NCBI GenBank assembly: GCA_031002005.1
Contig: CM061919.1
Coordinates: 171,537,121-171,601,120, forward strand
Length of the DNA: 64,000 bases
Origin: Vandiemenella viatica
Lineage: Eukaryota > Arthropoda > Insecta > Orthoptera > Morabidae
Direction of reading: 5' to 3'
The notes under the pieces are model-generated. The model was not told the DNA's origin. It ran no database searches and saw only the letters and a program-made list of their open reading frames with translations. Shown here piece by piece: positions 11,756 through 24,129 of the stretch (positions are counted from its first letter, which is position 1; each line of letters starts with the position of its first letter). The position numbers were made by a program, and so were the translations under genes.

Positions 11756-13106
11756 CAATATAATTCTATATTAATCTGCCCACTTGATAGTCGCTCAATT
11801 TAATCTATATATCTATAAATGAGAAAATGAGAAAGTTCGGATGTGTGTTTGGATGTACGTCGGCAATCAATCACGCCTTAATAACTCAACATATTTAAAT
11901 GAAATTTGGCATGAAGTCAGTTAATTGCGTGCGAAGTGCAATAGGATAGATTTTATTCCGCAAAAACGCATAGTTCTTTTAGAAATTGCCGTTAATATCG
12001 ATTCGGAAGCAACAAAGAGTTTCCTACTTCGTAGATAGCCGTGCCACGTTTACTCTTTGCTTTCTAAGTAAATCGCAAACACTACTTCCAAGAATATAAG
12101 AAAAAACCTACTTACATATGCAAGTTTGTGTTTAGTTTAAAAGCCATAAAACTGACGCACTTAAATAATAGTTTGGAAGCAGGAAATATAAATCTGTTCT
12201 TAACCTTAAATTAAAAAAAGAAAGGTAGGTACTGTTGTCAAGTTCGCAAAGAGATGTTTTCATTTGCGTACATAAAATAGTATGACATATCAAATATTAC
12301 ACCGTAATTTCGATCGTAATATATGCGTCATACTGAACGTGAAAATCAGAGCGTGAAAAAAACAACGTAAAATGCTATGAGTATACCAGCACGAAAGTCG
12401 ATTTACTAAAAGTGCAAAATGCCGGTGCCCGAAATGTCGTAATTATAAAAATGTTACGGATTACATTCTACCTCGGTTTAATTTATTTCCTGTGTCTCTT
12501 CTTTTTTGCTACCATACAGTCTCTGTAATATTACAAATTATTTTGCCAAAATTTAAAACTTAACTAACCCTTTTTTGTTAAAAAATTTTACTTACTGTTC
12601 AATTTCTACAAATATCTAATAAATCCTTCACTTAAAACGAATGTATTCAATGGCCTAACGTATAAACTTATTGTTTCATGAAGCTATATTGGAAGTCGTT
12701 TACAACGCGGTACACCTCATTTACACGGAGCTTATGAAAGCTGCTTATTTATTACTAATAATAATTAAATTCCTTCTGCCTTACTCTGCAACAAAAATAT
12801 TCTGGTCCAGGCAGCATTTCATTCAAACCACTATCTCTGCTAATATTGCTGCTACAAAATCAAACGATACGAACACACCTCAACACATTAAATGCATTGA
12901 AACTACATTTAGAGAACAGAATTTTTCTATATCAAGATTCCTAATTAGTGTAGCATAAATTAATATCCCAATTAATTTCATTATACACGTTACTAAATCA
13001 CGAGCAGTAAGTGTCACATTACCGCGATGTAAACTTGACCAACAATATTAACGAAAGTTGTCTTAGAGTTGAAGAGAATTATGGAATTACCATTGAACAA
13101 CGTAAG

Positions 13107-13203
13107 TTACAAGCATTTTAGTATAATTTTTTTAATTATGTTACTTCAATAACTGTCAAGCATTTTAGTATAAATTTTTTAATTACGTTATTTCAATAAC
13201 TGT
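13107..13203. repeat. 48-bp tandem duplication inside the Helitron 5' part
   Basis: Two consecutive copies of a unit that begins aagcattttagtataa and ends ttcaataactgtc, differing at a few positions. Confidence 0.7.
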
Positions 13204-14103
13204 CATCATGCTGACGCCATAGTTAATGCGGCTGAATGTAGTTCAATATTCGGTTCATGTACTATCGCGATCTGAAATGACTCAAGTTTATTTTGCTATT
13301 CATAACGTCACTAACATGCAATAGTGAATGTATTAATGCGCGAGTGATAGAAGCTTTGATTTTCTAGCTGTAATATTAGAAGAGTTGTGCAGCCTGGGCC
13401 AGAATAACTGAAACATTATTAAGTATTCCATGAGCGCCATTTTAGTGACGTCGTGTACCGATATTGTATCAAAAGATTTATAATAAGCAGAACACGCGGC
13501 GTGTTGCCCGAACTAAATTTTTCAAATTTATAAATGTTTTATTCAGATAGTGGAGTAGCATACAAGCGAAGTGGTAATTTGCTGGTAGACATTGAATTCT
13601 TTCTGCAGATTGAGAAACCAGTTATGATGAAAGAATCAATTACTACTTTAACATTGAAATTTATATTTTAACGCAGAATTAATGGATCGAAACGAACGAA
13701 CAATAGTAATCTGGTCTGCAGGCATTCAACTGTTTCCAAAGATAGAGAAATCAACATTAACATACGTAAGTTTCTGTTTTAAAGCAGAATTAATTGATGA
13801 AACCAATATATCCTCAAAACAAAATCAATATTCAAAGAGCAAATTGAATTATTTTTTTAAAAATATTTTTGCAGATATTCAGAGCAGGTTAAAATATTCA
13901 TTTTTAGTTTCGCATTTTTTTATTTTTTTTTTTTAACTGAGATTAATGTCCTTGGGCCACTTAAGTATTCATTTGCTCTTTGAATGTTAGTATTTTTATG
14001 GATATTTAGTCGATTCCATCAATGTATTACTAATATTTCGACGATTTAAGTTTCCATTAATTAAAAGTATATTCGTGAGACTTGAAATTAGTAATTTTAA
14101 GAG

Positions 14104-17100
14104 ATGCCGCGTAAAAGAAAGTCAAATCTTTCAAGGAAATGCAAGAAACCTAGGACTATGAAAATAGCCAAAACCCAGGAGACAAATCCTCAAGCAGAGC
14201 TGCAAAGGGTTGAGCACTTGGCACGTCTTGGGGCTTCTGCGGCTGCTGAATTACCGGAGCAGTCGCAAGTTGGGCGACGACAGCAAATTGGACACTTGGT
14301 GTCGGGAAGATCTGCCCAGAAACCGGAAAAAAACGCGAGCTCGGTGCAGAGAACAAGCCGAACGGCAATCCATCTCAAGAGCTGCAGAAACACCGAAGCA
14401 AAGGAAAAGGCGGCTACAACAACATGCCGCGTATCTGGCATTGCAACGAGTTGCCGAAACACCTGAGCAAATGCGAGCTCGGCGAGAAGAACAAGCCGTC
14501 CGTCAGTCGATTTCAAGAGCCCTTGAAACACCGGAGCAAGCAAAAAGTCGGCGACGACAGAACGCCCGACATTTAGCATCACAACGGGTTGCTGAAACTT
14601 CTGAACAATCGCGAGCTCGGCGACATCAGCACGCCAGGTATATGACATCACAAAGAGGTAATGTCATCGTGGATGAGTTAGAAACCCGTAGACGAGCTGT
14701 TGCTGATAGGGTGGCGCAGAGACGACAAGCGTTTGTTAAAAACACGTGGTCCGTATTTGAAAAAGCTGCTTTTCATTACGATGCGACTATTGATTATGGT
14801 AGCCACTGCCTCTTAAAAGTTGAAAAAATGAATAAAGAATGCAGATTTTGTGGGGCTCTGAAATGGAAGGAAGAAACTGCAGGAATGTGTTGTTCAGGAG
14901 GAAAGGTAGCCATTCCTTTAATAGAGGAGCCGGTGGAACCATTGAAACAGCTGTTTTCTTGCAACACGGATGAATCAGCGGCGATTTTTGAATATTATCA
15001 GAAAGTATAATGCTTGCTTTCATATGACGTCTTTTGGAGCCGATAGAATTGTTCAAATGCAAGGATTTTCACCAACATTTACTATTCAGGGGCAAGTATA
15101 TCACCGAATTGGATCCATGCTTCCTTCGTCGAATACAGAACCACAGTTTTTACAGATATACTTCATGGGCGATGAAGAAGCAGAAAGTGAAAGACGTTAT
15201 AGAATTATTGAAGGGACTGAGAAAGAGATCATACAAAAAATACAGCGGGTATTACACAACAACAATGTCTTGGTTAGGGAGTTCAAAACGGCTTTGGAGA
15301 ACATGTCCGATGTAAGCTGCAAAGTAGTGATCCACCCCGACCGCGTGCCACGTGGACAACACGAGAGATGCTACAACGCATCTACAAGCAACGAGATCGC
15401 AGTGGTGATAGCAGGTAATGAACAAACCACTACACGAGACATCGTGCTGCAAGCGCGCGACGGAACAGTCTGCAGAATTGCCGACACGCATAGATTCTAC
15501 GACGCTCTGGAGTACCCGCTGATATTTTGGAAAGGACAAGAGGGGTATCACTTTGATATACCCCAAATTAATACATCTACCAGACTACCAGTTCCAAATA
15601 AAAAGGTATCCTGTATGGATTATTATGCATTTCATATTATGGTGCGTCATAATGATTTTAATCTACTTCTGCGCTGTAGGCAACTTCTGAATCAATTTCT
15701 GGTAGATATGTATGTCAAGATGGAAAGTGAGCGATTGAGATACATATCTCTAAATCAGAACAAGCTGCGCGTAGAAAATTATATTCATTTACAGGATGCA
15801 GTAAGAACCGACCGTACTGTAAATCCTAATAATTTGGGACAAATGGTGATCCTTCCATCATCATTTGTAAACAGCCCAAGGTACCTCCACGAGTACACGC
15901 AGGACGCATTCGCTTACGTTCGCAGTTACGGGCGACCAGGACCTTTTCATCACTCTTACCTGCAACCCCGCCTGGACTGAAATTACGGAAGAACTTATGC
16001 CTGGACAAAGAGTGACCGACAGACACGATCTGATAGCTAGAGTTTTTAAAATAAAGGTCCAAAAATTAGTTGCTCTTCTCACTAAAGGTAAATTATTTGG
16101 TGAGTCTCAATGTTTCATGTACTCTATTGAGTGGCAAAAGCGTGGACTGCCCCACGTGCATTTATTGCTGTGGCTCAAGGAAAAGTTGCGTCCAAACCAG
16201 ATCGATGAAATTGTATCTGCTGAGATCCCTGACCCTTACACTGACAAAAGATTATACGACATAGTAGTTACATACATGATCCACGGCCCCTGCGGTGTAC
16301 AAAATCCAAAATCACCTTGCATGAAGGACAGGAAATGCACGAAAAAATATCCTCGAGTGTTATTAAAACAAACGCAAACAAATAACAATGGATATCCTCT
16401 GTACAGACGGAGAGCCCCCGAAGACGGAGGGCGCACTACCCAAATAAGAATCGGCGGCAATTGCGAGGAAATTGCGGTGAACAATAGCTGGATTGTACCT
16501 TACTCCCCCTTACTTTCAAGAATATTTAATGCCCACATAAATGTAGAGTTTTGTAACTCAGTGCAGGCAATAAAATACATCTGCAAATATATTTACAAGG
16601 GGAATGATAAAGCTATTTTCACTGTTCAGAAAGGGAACGCAAACATTGATCCCAGAGACGAAGTGCAATCGTTTAGGGCTGGGCGATATGTGAGCAGTAA
16701 TGAAGCAGCGTGGCGGATCTTGAGTCTTCCGCTGCACGAAAGACACCCCACTGTGACTCACCTGGCTGTACATTTGCCAAATGGTGAAAGAGTTTTCTTC
16801 ACAGAGCAGAATTTTCGCGAAAAACTGGCGACGCCTCCTAGGACGACATTAACTGCATTTTTTAAACTTTGTAAAGAGGATCATTTTGCAAAAACCCTAC
16901 TTTACGCCGAAGTTCCTCGCTATTATACGTGGAATCCTTCAAAGAAAGAGTGGAAGCGCCGTGTACAAGGTACTCCAGTTGAGAACTGGCCAGGTGTGAA
17001 GGCAGGAGATGCACTGGGCCGCATATACACAGTTCACGTTAGCAACTTCGAGTGTTACTGCTTACAGATGTTGCTCAACCATGTGCGAGGTCCGACGAGT

Positions 17101-18927
17101 TTCTATGAACTCAAGACAGTTAATGGACAACATACAGACAACGTACAGAGAAGCGTGTGAGAGGTTTGGGCTACTGGAAGACGATAACCACTGGGACGCT
17201 ACGATGGAGGAAGCTGTGTTATGTCGCTCTCCAGCAAAAGTGAGAGAGCTTTTTGCTATTTTAATAAGCACATGCGGATTATCCAATCCTCTGTATTTAT
17301 GGGAGAAGTATAAAAAAGCTTTGTCAGAAGATATCACTCACAGATTTCAAGGAATAAATGAGGCAGATAACAATTATATTTTCAATGAAACACTTATATT
17401 GATTGAGGACAAAATATTATCAATACAGGGGAAACAATTAGCTGATTTTGGTATGCCTACACCACAGCGCATGAGAGAATTGTCAAGTGATGTAATTAGA
17501 GAGCTCAACTATGACGCAGCAGCTTTAGAGGTGTACGTGAAAGAAATGGAGCCACGTTTATTGCCTGAACAGAGGGAAATCTTCAGCAAAATATTGCGAC
17601 GTGTCGAGAATGAGGATGGAGGTATCTTTTTTCTAGACGCACCAGGGGGCACAGGGCAAAACATTTCTTCTCAATCTGCTTTTGGCACAAGTTCGCAAAG
17701 ACAGAAATATAGCGCTTGCTGTTTCATCTTCGGAAATTGCTGTAACATTGCTCAGTGGTGGACGGACTGCGCATTCTGTTTTCAAGTTACCGCTTAATCT
17801 TACAAGCGAAGAAATCCCGACGTGCAATATAAGCAAGAACAGCAGCCGTGGCACTCTCTTGCAGCAGTGCAAGCTGATAGTGTGGGACGAGTGCACTATG
17901 TCACACAAGCGCGCAGTTGAGGCCCTGAATCGCAGCTTGCAAGACATACGCGGCAACCGAACGCCGATGGGAGGTGTAGTGGTTTTGCTCGCTGGCGATT
18001 TCCGCCAGACTCTTCCCGTTATTGAGAGAGGTACTCCGGCAGATGAAATGAACGCATGTCTCAAGGCGTCGCCACTATGGGCTACGGTGGAAAAGCTAAA
18101 TCTCATCACCAACCTGTGAGTCCAGTTATATAACGATCTAGAATCAGATTCATACGCCCAAAAGCTGCTGGAAATTGGAGATGGTCGTCTGCAAACAGAT
18201 GAGGATGGAATGATTCACTTCACATCTGATTTCTGCAATGTTGTCAGCTCTGAACACGAGCTCATTACTAATGTTTTCCCAGATATACAACTAAATATTA
18301 ACGACGAAAACTGGTTATGTGAGAGGACGAATACTTGCTCCGAAAAATGACTCTGTTTCCAAAATAAATAAACAAATATTAGAGGTAATAGCAGGAGAAG
18401 TGACAACATACTCTTCCATCGATACTGTAATGTCAACTGACGATGCTGCCACCTATCCCGTCGAGTTTTTAAACTCTTTGGAATTATCTGGGGTGCCGTC
18501 CCACAAACTGGAGCTTAAGGTTTGGCGCTCCAGTTCTCCTGATGCGTAATCTCGACCCCCCAAGATTGTGCAATGGCACCAGATTACGAATAACAGAACT
18601 AGGAAGAAACATCGTGAAGGCGACAATTCTTACCGGTGCATCTAAAGGGGAAGCCGTATTAATTCCGCGTATTCCAATCATTCCCAGTAATATTCCCTTT
18701 CAATTTAAAAGATTACAGTTCCCATTAAAAACTGCATTTTCAACTGACAATTAATAAATCACAGGGTCAAACGTTAAAAGTGGTGGGAATATATTTGGAT
18801 ACTCCTTGCTTTTCCCATGGTCAATTATATGTTGCCTGCTCGCGGGTATCGACTGCAAAAAATTTACATGTTTTTTTCAGAAAATAACAAGTCATACAAT
18901 ATTGTATATACCAATTTATTAAAGTGA
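14104..18927 (+). pseudogene. Helitron Rep-helicase (RepHel), nine +1 frame changes
   Basis: The protein nicks and unwinds the transposon DNA. The start is ATG 14104, followed by a basic N terminus (MPRKRKSN) and degenerate 14-residue repeats of the AETPEQ-ARRxQ type (14251-14640). Then come a Helitron_like_N region with CRFCGALKW (zinc-binding Cys), HMTSFGA, ITLTCNPAWTEI and the Rep HUH motif GLPHVHLLLWL (HxH at 16153-16161), with the tyrosine motif KYICKYIYKG at about 16572. The PIF1-like helicase follows: FFLDAPGGTG (Walker A, hit by an extra C at 17657), IVWDECTMSHK (Walker B), AGDFRQTLPV, and [16 protein letters not shown]. Nine frame changes, each explained by one extra base, lie at about 14327-14333, 14985-14989, 15939-15940, 17137, 17657, 18330, 18521-18523, 18744 and 18871-18877. 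One in-frame TGA lies at 18117-18119 where Arg (CGA) would be expected. Confidence 0.92.
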
Positions 18928-19089
18928 AAATACTCCTAACATACAGAATATTTTTATTGTTTTAAAAATTCAATGTAGTTGTTGTGGAACATAAATAAAT
19001 GTTTCTTCTTTTACTGCAATATTTCTTACTACTATTACTAATAAAATAGCTCTAATATAAAGTGTATGGTCGTATAGACCTGATGACAA

Positions 19090-19335
19090 GGCTTCTTTAT
19101 GTCTGCACAGTCAGCCCCTTTCATAGCCCCTTAACCTAACCCAGTAATCCTACTGGACGAAATGATCTACAGTTCAACGTGGAATCAGAACCAAGTGTAT
19201 TCTGGCGTACTTCACATTACACAACAACCTATGTCAAAGGATCTATGAAAATCCTCGCCGACACTGGGATTCAAGCTGGGGACTTTTCCATCTCCAGCTG
19301 GACGCCCTGACCACTGAGCAACCAAACCTCTCAAG
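19090..19335 (-). repeat. possible tRNA-derived SINE in the Helitron tail
   Basis: On the minus strand, near 19330, tggttgctcagtggtc resembles a pol III A box and gcttgaatccc, near 19275, a B box. A long region without coding follows. No target duplication identified. Confidence 0.35.
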
Positions 19336-19364
19336 AAAATCATATTACTTACAACACTCTTCAA

Positions 19365-19392
19365 CGCGGACGAAGTCGCGGGTAACTGCTAG
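19365..19392 (+). other. Helitron 3' hairpin and CTAG terminus
   Basis: cgcggac and gtcgcg pair around a gaa loop with one bulged base (19365-19380). After an 8-base spacer the element ends in CTAG. Such a stem-loop is the rolling-circle termination signal in Helitrons. Confidence 0.88.
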
Positions 19393-19694
19393 TAATATCA
19401 TAAAACGCCCACAAAGTGAAAGACCACTGTAATCATGGCCAATCCTTTACAAGCCTATTTGCACTCATTTGTTTCTGTATAATTAAATTTTAACACTATT
19501 CAAAATGACAATGATAATTTTAAATGGTGCTCTGTACTTCTTGCATGTCTTATGCATCCATCTTTTGGAAAAACCACATCTCCTACTATGAAGGTCTATG
19601 GATTCTGTTTTTTATCATTATAATCCATTTTTAATTTTACTTTCTTTATCAATTCCTCCTGCTATTCAATTTGAGTTTTGTAATTTGACTTTCA
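19393..19694. other. spacer, no gene seen
   Basis: AT-rich stretch between the Helitron and a LINE fragment. Confidence 0.4.
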
Positions 19695-20385
19695 TCTCTT
19701 CCACATGATCCAAAATTCATTGCAAAAAATAAAGAGAAGTAGAGAACCCGTGTACTATAATAGGGAAGTGAGGAGGTTAAAGAGGTTGCTACGAAGAGAA
19801 CATAACAGAGTTAAGAGACAGCAGGTTAGTAGGAAATATTTGAAACAACTAAACAAATACTTAATAACAGCCAAGAAGGTGGCTAAAGCTGGATTTATGA
19901 AGAGTATTGTCGATGCAGGGGGGACCATTAACTGATGCATCGTGAAATTTCTATGGCTATGTTAGAAAACTAAGGGGAAGGGAGGGTGTTGAGAAATTTA
20001 TAGAAAAGGATGGGAAAGAAGTTACTGAGGATTTGAAAAAGGCAGTGATTTTAAGTAACTGTTTTAGTGAGAGTATTAGGGACAATCAATCAGAAACGGG
20101 AGGGTCTAAATTAGATAACGAGCTTAACAACACAATTAGAAATGAGCAGACCAAAAAAATTTGAAATTCATCCTGCAGATATCATGAAGGAACTAAGAAA
20201 GCTGAAAAAACATAAAGGGGCTGGTGTAGATAATATTGCTGCAGATGTAATAAAGATTGCCAGATGCGACATTGTATCTTATCTTGAAATATTATTTAAA
20301 TTGGGTATGGATACTTGCTGCTTACAAGAAGTCTTGAAAAGTAAGACTAAGGTGCCAGTACATAAGGGGTTCCTCTTTCTCTAAA
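19695..20385 (+). mobile_element. LINE family A, fragment of the endonuclease-RT junction
   Basis: Plus-strand copy of the same family as 2722-5349. It carries the basic linker EVRRLKRLLRREHNRVKRQ (19765-19830), KKVAKAGFMKSIVDAG, then ITSELRKLKKHKGAGVD-like sequence (ELRKLKKHKGAGVDNIAADV at 20170-20250) up to EVLKSKTKVPVHKG, where it is cut off. Broken by stops and at least two frame changes. Confidence 0.8.
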
Positions 20386-20835
20386 TCTATTAAATCCTGA
20401 CAGGTGCTGCACTTTTAAGGCTGTTAAGAGTTTTATGGAGTTCACATGTTACTGCAAACTCCCCGAGCTTTTTACATGATGTTTCACTCTCACACCCTAT
20501 AGAGTTTCCAGCTCGGGTACAGCAGGTTCGCCAACCCGTACTTGGAACTTATGTACCAGGGCCCTGTGGGGAGTCTTCAAATAAGGATTTGAAATTTCCG
20601 ATGCAACATTAAGGATTTGTAAGATATTATCTGATACCAGTTTCAAGTGTGAACTTTTGAAGAATATAAGGAATAACTTTCAACAGAGACTTTTTATTTT
20701 TGATGAATTTCCTTTCAAACCATTATCTGTTGCAGTGAAATAGTAAAACAGATTGGTGATCAGATTATGAATTATGCATTAACTTCATACAAAATCAGAT
20801 AGTCCTATTGGTTCATGGTCCATGATTACAGTGTC
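20386..20835. other. non-coding, includes a GC-richer patch
   Basis: 20396-20590 is slightly GC-richer (ccagctcggg, gccaacccgta) and may be an unrecognised repeat. No open reading frame with support. Confidence 0.35.
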
Positions 20836-21608
20836 AGTTAACTGAAGAAATAAATGATCATGATGCAGTAGTGATGGATATAAGGGATTCAGTAAATCAG
20901 TGGCCAAAATAGAAGGGAGAAGGAGATATAATAATAAAAAAGTGCTAACTTTATTACTGAAGAAATTTTTTTGAGGAAAGATTCGGCAAATTGAAGGATG
21001 GCACAAGTACAGTGGAGGTGAAGTGGGAAGAGATTAAGGAGATAGTAAGAAAGGGTGAGAAAATGTTTATTCCAAAACTGAAAAAAGAGAAGTACAGAAT
21101 CTATGCATTACAATAGCAAGGTGAGAAGATTAAAGAGGTTGGTGAGATGGAAACACAACACAGTTAAGAGACAGGAAGGCAGTAGGGAATACTGAAAACA
21201 ACTAAACAAGCAATTAATAAGAGCAAAGAGAGAAGCAAAGGATGGGCTTATTATGAAGAATAAGGGGGACCACTGAATGATGAATATAGAATTTTTTATG
21301 GTTAAGTTAGAAAACTGAGGGAAAGTGAGGGTATTCAGACAATTGTAGATAAGTATGGAGTTGAAGTCAATGAGGATTTTAAAATGGCTGAGATATTGAG
21401 CAACTGGTTTAATGAGACCAGTAGGGAGTATAATTCTGTGATGGGAGGGAATAAATAAGAAGAGATTCTTCCTGTAAGTATAAACGAGGAAACTATAAAA
21501 TTTAAAACAGATTCTCAGGAAATTATGAACGAACTCAGAAAGCTAAAAAAACGCAAATGGGCTGGTGTAGATAATATAACTACAGATAAAATAAAGATTG
21601 TAGGATAT

Positions 21609-24129
21609 TGTAAGGTATCCCTCGCTCTATTTTCGAGATTCCGTTATAATCCGGCCAAGTTTGAGGTTAACTTCAGTACACGATACCACGGTTAAAATCG
21701 AGATAACAACACTTTGAGTACAGTAAAGTAAATAAACAGCACATAGCCAACATAAATAAACTATAAATTGCAATAAATCAATGATATTCCAACAGGAAAT
21801 AGGTCATTCCATATAAAAGTAAACTTTCACTGTCAGATCCTAATATTGGTTAGGGAGATGTTCTGAACAGATTTAAAAGAAGTAAATGTTAAATAACAGT
21901 ATATAGAGTGCCTAAGCAAACTTTTTATCATAATTACTAAGCATTATTCCAGAGATAAATAAATAATTTCAATATAAATCAAATCTAACCCTAGATTTTG
22001 GCATATACCAGATTTTGGTATTTCTGAAGAGATTTTTATACAGTAAAGGTTGGAAAAAGCTAATAAAAGCCAGGCCTAGAACTACAATAACCATAACTTC
22101 ACAGTAAAACATAGTTCAGCAGATATTTTAAAGAAATAAATATGATTACTGGATAGTAGACTGAAGCAGTATGAAGATAACACATTGTGATGTAATTTGA
22201 CCATTTAAAAGCTCTAAAAGTAAATAGAATAATGCCTGAGACAGTTTAGAAGGATAACTGATAAGTTTCTGATAGTTTTCAAACACCTAATAATAACAAG
22301 AAGTAGTTTTGAAGAAATTTGATCACTCATTTTCATAAACAGTTTACATAAACAATTTTAGGCCTTTTAAATAATTTCAGGACTTAAAAAGTAGATAAAA
22401 ATGCAGTATATAATATTCTCTTTCAGTTTTAATAGGTTCCAAGTAGTTTAAATACAGAGAAATATGAAAAAAATCAGTGGAAACAGGAAGCCGGTAAATA
22501 GACAAAATTACCAAACCTTTCAGAATTAATTCCAATAAAGTTAAACCATTTTAAAAGCGCTAAGAACTGTTAAAAGCTAGTAAATACACGTAATTAATTT
22601 TCTATAACCAATAAAAGACATTTTACTAACCTGTAGTTTGTTAATCCAATTTCGAAGTAACTTGCTAGAGGCACCGTACACATAATATGCTTTTACACTG
22701 ATTTTAAACACTGTCATCCGATATAAAGTAACTAATAAATTAAAACAATCCTAAAGAGAATTAAATTCAGATAAATCTGATAGTTTCCAGCCGTTTAAGT
22801 ATTTTTAAATGTTATCTGAATGTACAAAATAGATCACTCAACTTTAACATTTTCTCATTTAAAAGCCTACTTAGATTCCGGTTTAAAAAGTAGTTTTCCT
22901 TAAAGATCCATTCTTCTAGTTTCGCACACTTTAATTTCATGCCATTTAAAGCAGTAGAACCCATGTTAGAGAATTTTCTAATTCACTCGACAATAGCACA
23001 CGTGGAAATAACAGAACGATTTTATTGTGTCCAAGATATAGCACCCACGAAGATGGGATAACTTTTAAAATACGCAGTTTAATACAGGCTACACATTGGT
23101 AATTTTTCCGGCTTAATAATCAACACACCTTCAGAGTTACACATAAAAATACATAAATAGTAAAAATGGCGTGAGGACGAAATCTTTGTTATTGTAATAA
23201 CTTAATCAGTTTCTGACCGATTTAAGTAAAATTTGCATTTTTGAGAGGCTAAAATCAGGGCCAACATTTTGGTCATAATTTCATGTTTATAACTGATGGC
23301 GTGTAGAATTTTCTAAAATTGTTGGATGTGGTGCAATACCGGAAAAATTTCAAATTTTGTCATGACGTCAGAGCCAAAATTAAAGTTAAAAATAAGTTAA
23401 AGTTTTGCCTCACCACACTACACCCGTAAACTCCCCTAACTCTTGCTGTTTCAGATTTTAAATCAAACACTTGGTAGGGAAGTTATAAAATTAAGCGTAA
23501 GTGAATGTTTGAGAGAGCGGAAGGATACCGCCGGAGTGCAGCGTCAAGTGAGAGACTTCTATATAAGCGAGACAGGCGGAGCCCGCAATGGCCGGTGATA
23601 TTCAGTACTTTGTCTAACTCGAAGCAGGACGCACGTCCTCGCGAGTGCGAAAGCTTCGGGAAGCGCGCGCAGGTGCATTTTGGTGGGGGGAAGTTCTAAT
23701 AAAAATGGCCGATAGTTGCCATTTTCAAATTTCACCATGAACAATGTGGCGTCTTAACAGTTTTCGACATGTGATTTTCTAACTTTCATTTTCATTTCTG
23801 GGGTAGTGCGTGTTTTGCTCTGTTTCATAATCTGTGATTTTCGGTGAACGATTTTTCTCCGATTGCCTTTGCTAACTGTGAACTTTTGTAATTAATGTGA
23901 AAATTTCAAGAATATAATTCAGTTATTCAACTTTGGACTTTCATTTCTACAATAGCACCTTTCTTACAGGAGGTAAAGCTGTAAGTGGCGACTGTGGTCT
24001 TTTAACAGTTAGCATCCCACATGGTTTAACACGGTAATAGAACTTTTCAGAACTTTGATAATTTTTGGACGACTTCGAGTTCAGGTGCTGAAGCCGATAC
24101 CAACCCCAGTAACGGCTAAGTCCCTGACA
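21609..24129 (+). mobile_element. LTR-like element (solo LTR candidate), copy 1
   Basis: The insert in the LINE begins TGTAAGG and ends CCCTGACA, and is flanked by ATAT on both sides (21605-21608 and 24130-24133), so it fits TG...CA termini with a 4-bp duplication as in Gypsy-type LTR elements. A TATA-like ctatataagc lies at 23560 with an initiator-like attcagtac 35-45 bases downstream, and gtggcgactgtgg near 23984. No gag or pol frame is present, and I see no second internal copy of the 5' end, so a long solo LTR is the simplest reading. A homologous copy lies at 49104-50729. Confidence 0.6.

Larger units (their letters stand above)
11804..19392 (+). mobile_element. Helitron, autonomous type, both termini present
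   Basis: Rolling-circle transposon of 7589 bp. It starts with tctatatatctataaatgag, the usual TC-plus-TATA-rich Helitron 5' end, directly after an A (11803). It ends with CTAG at 19389-19392 before a T (19393), preceded by a GC hairpin at 19365-19380. This A/T insertion site without duplication, the 5' TC, 3' CTRR and hairpin are the defining marks. It carries a single large Rep-helicase gene at 14104-18927, now broken by one-base insertions. The 2.3 kb before the gene is AT-rich and non-coding as far as I can see, with a 48-bp tandem duplication at about 13107-13203. No RPA or endonuclease domain was seen. Confidence 0.93.

Noticed and set aside
12671..12958. 95-codon frame in the Helitron 5' part as a captured gene
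   Set aside because: No splice sites, no recognised product, AT-driven composition; it could be chance.
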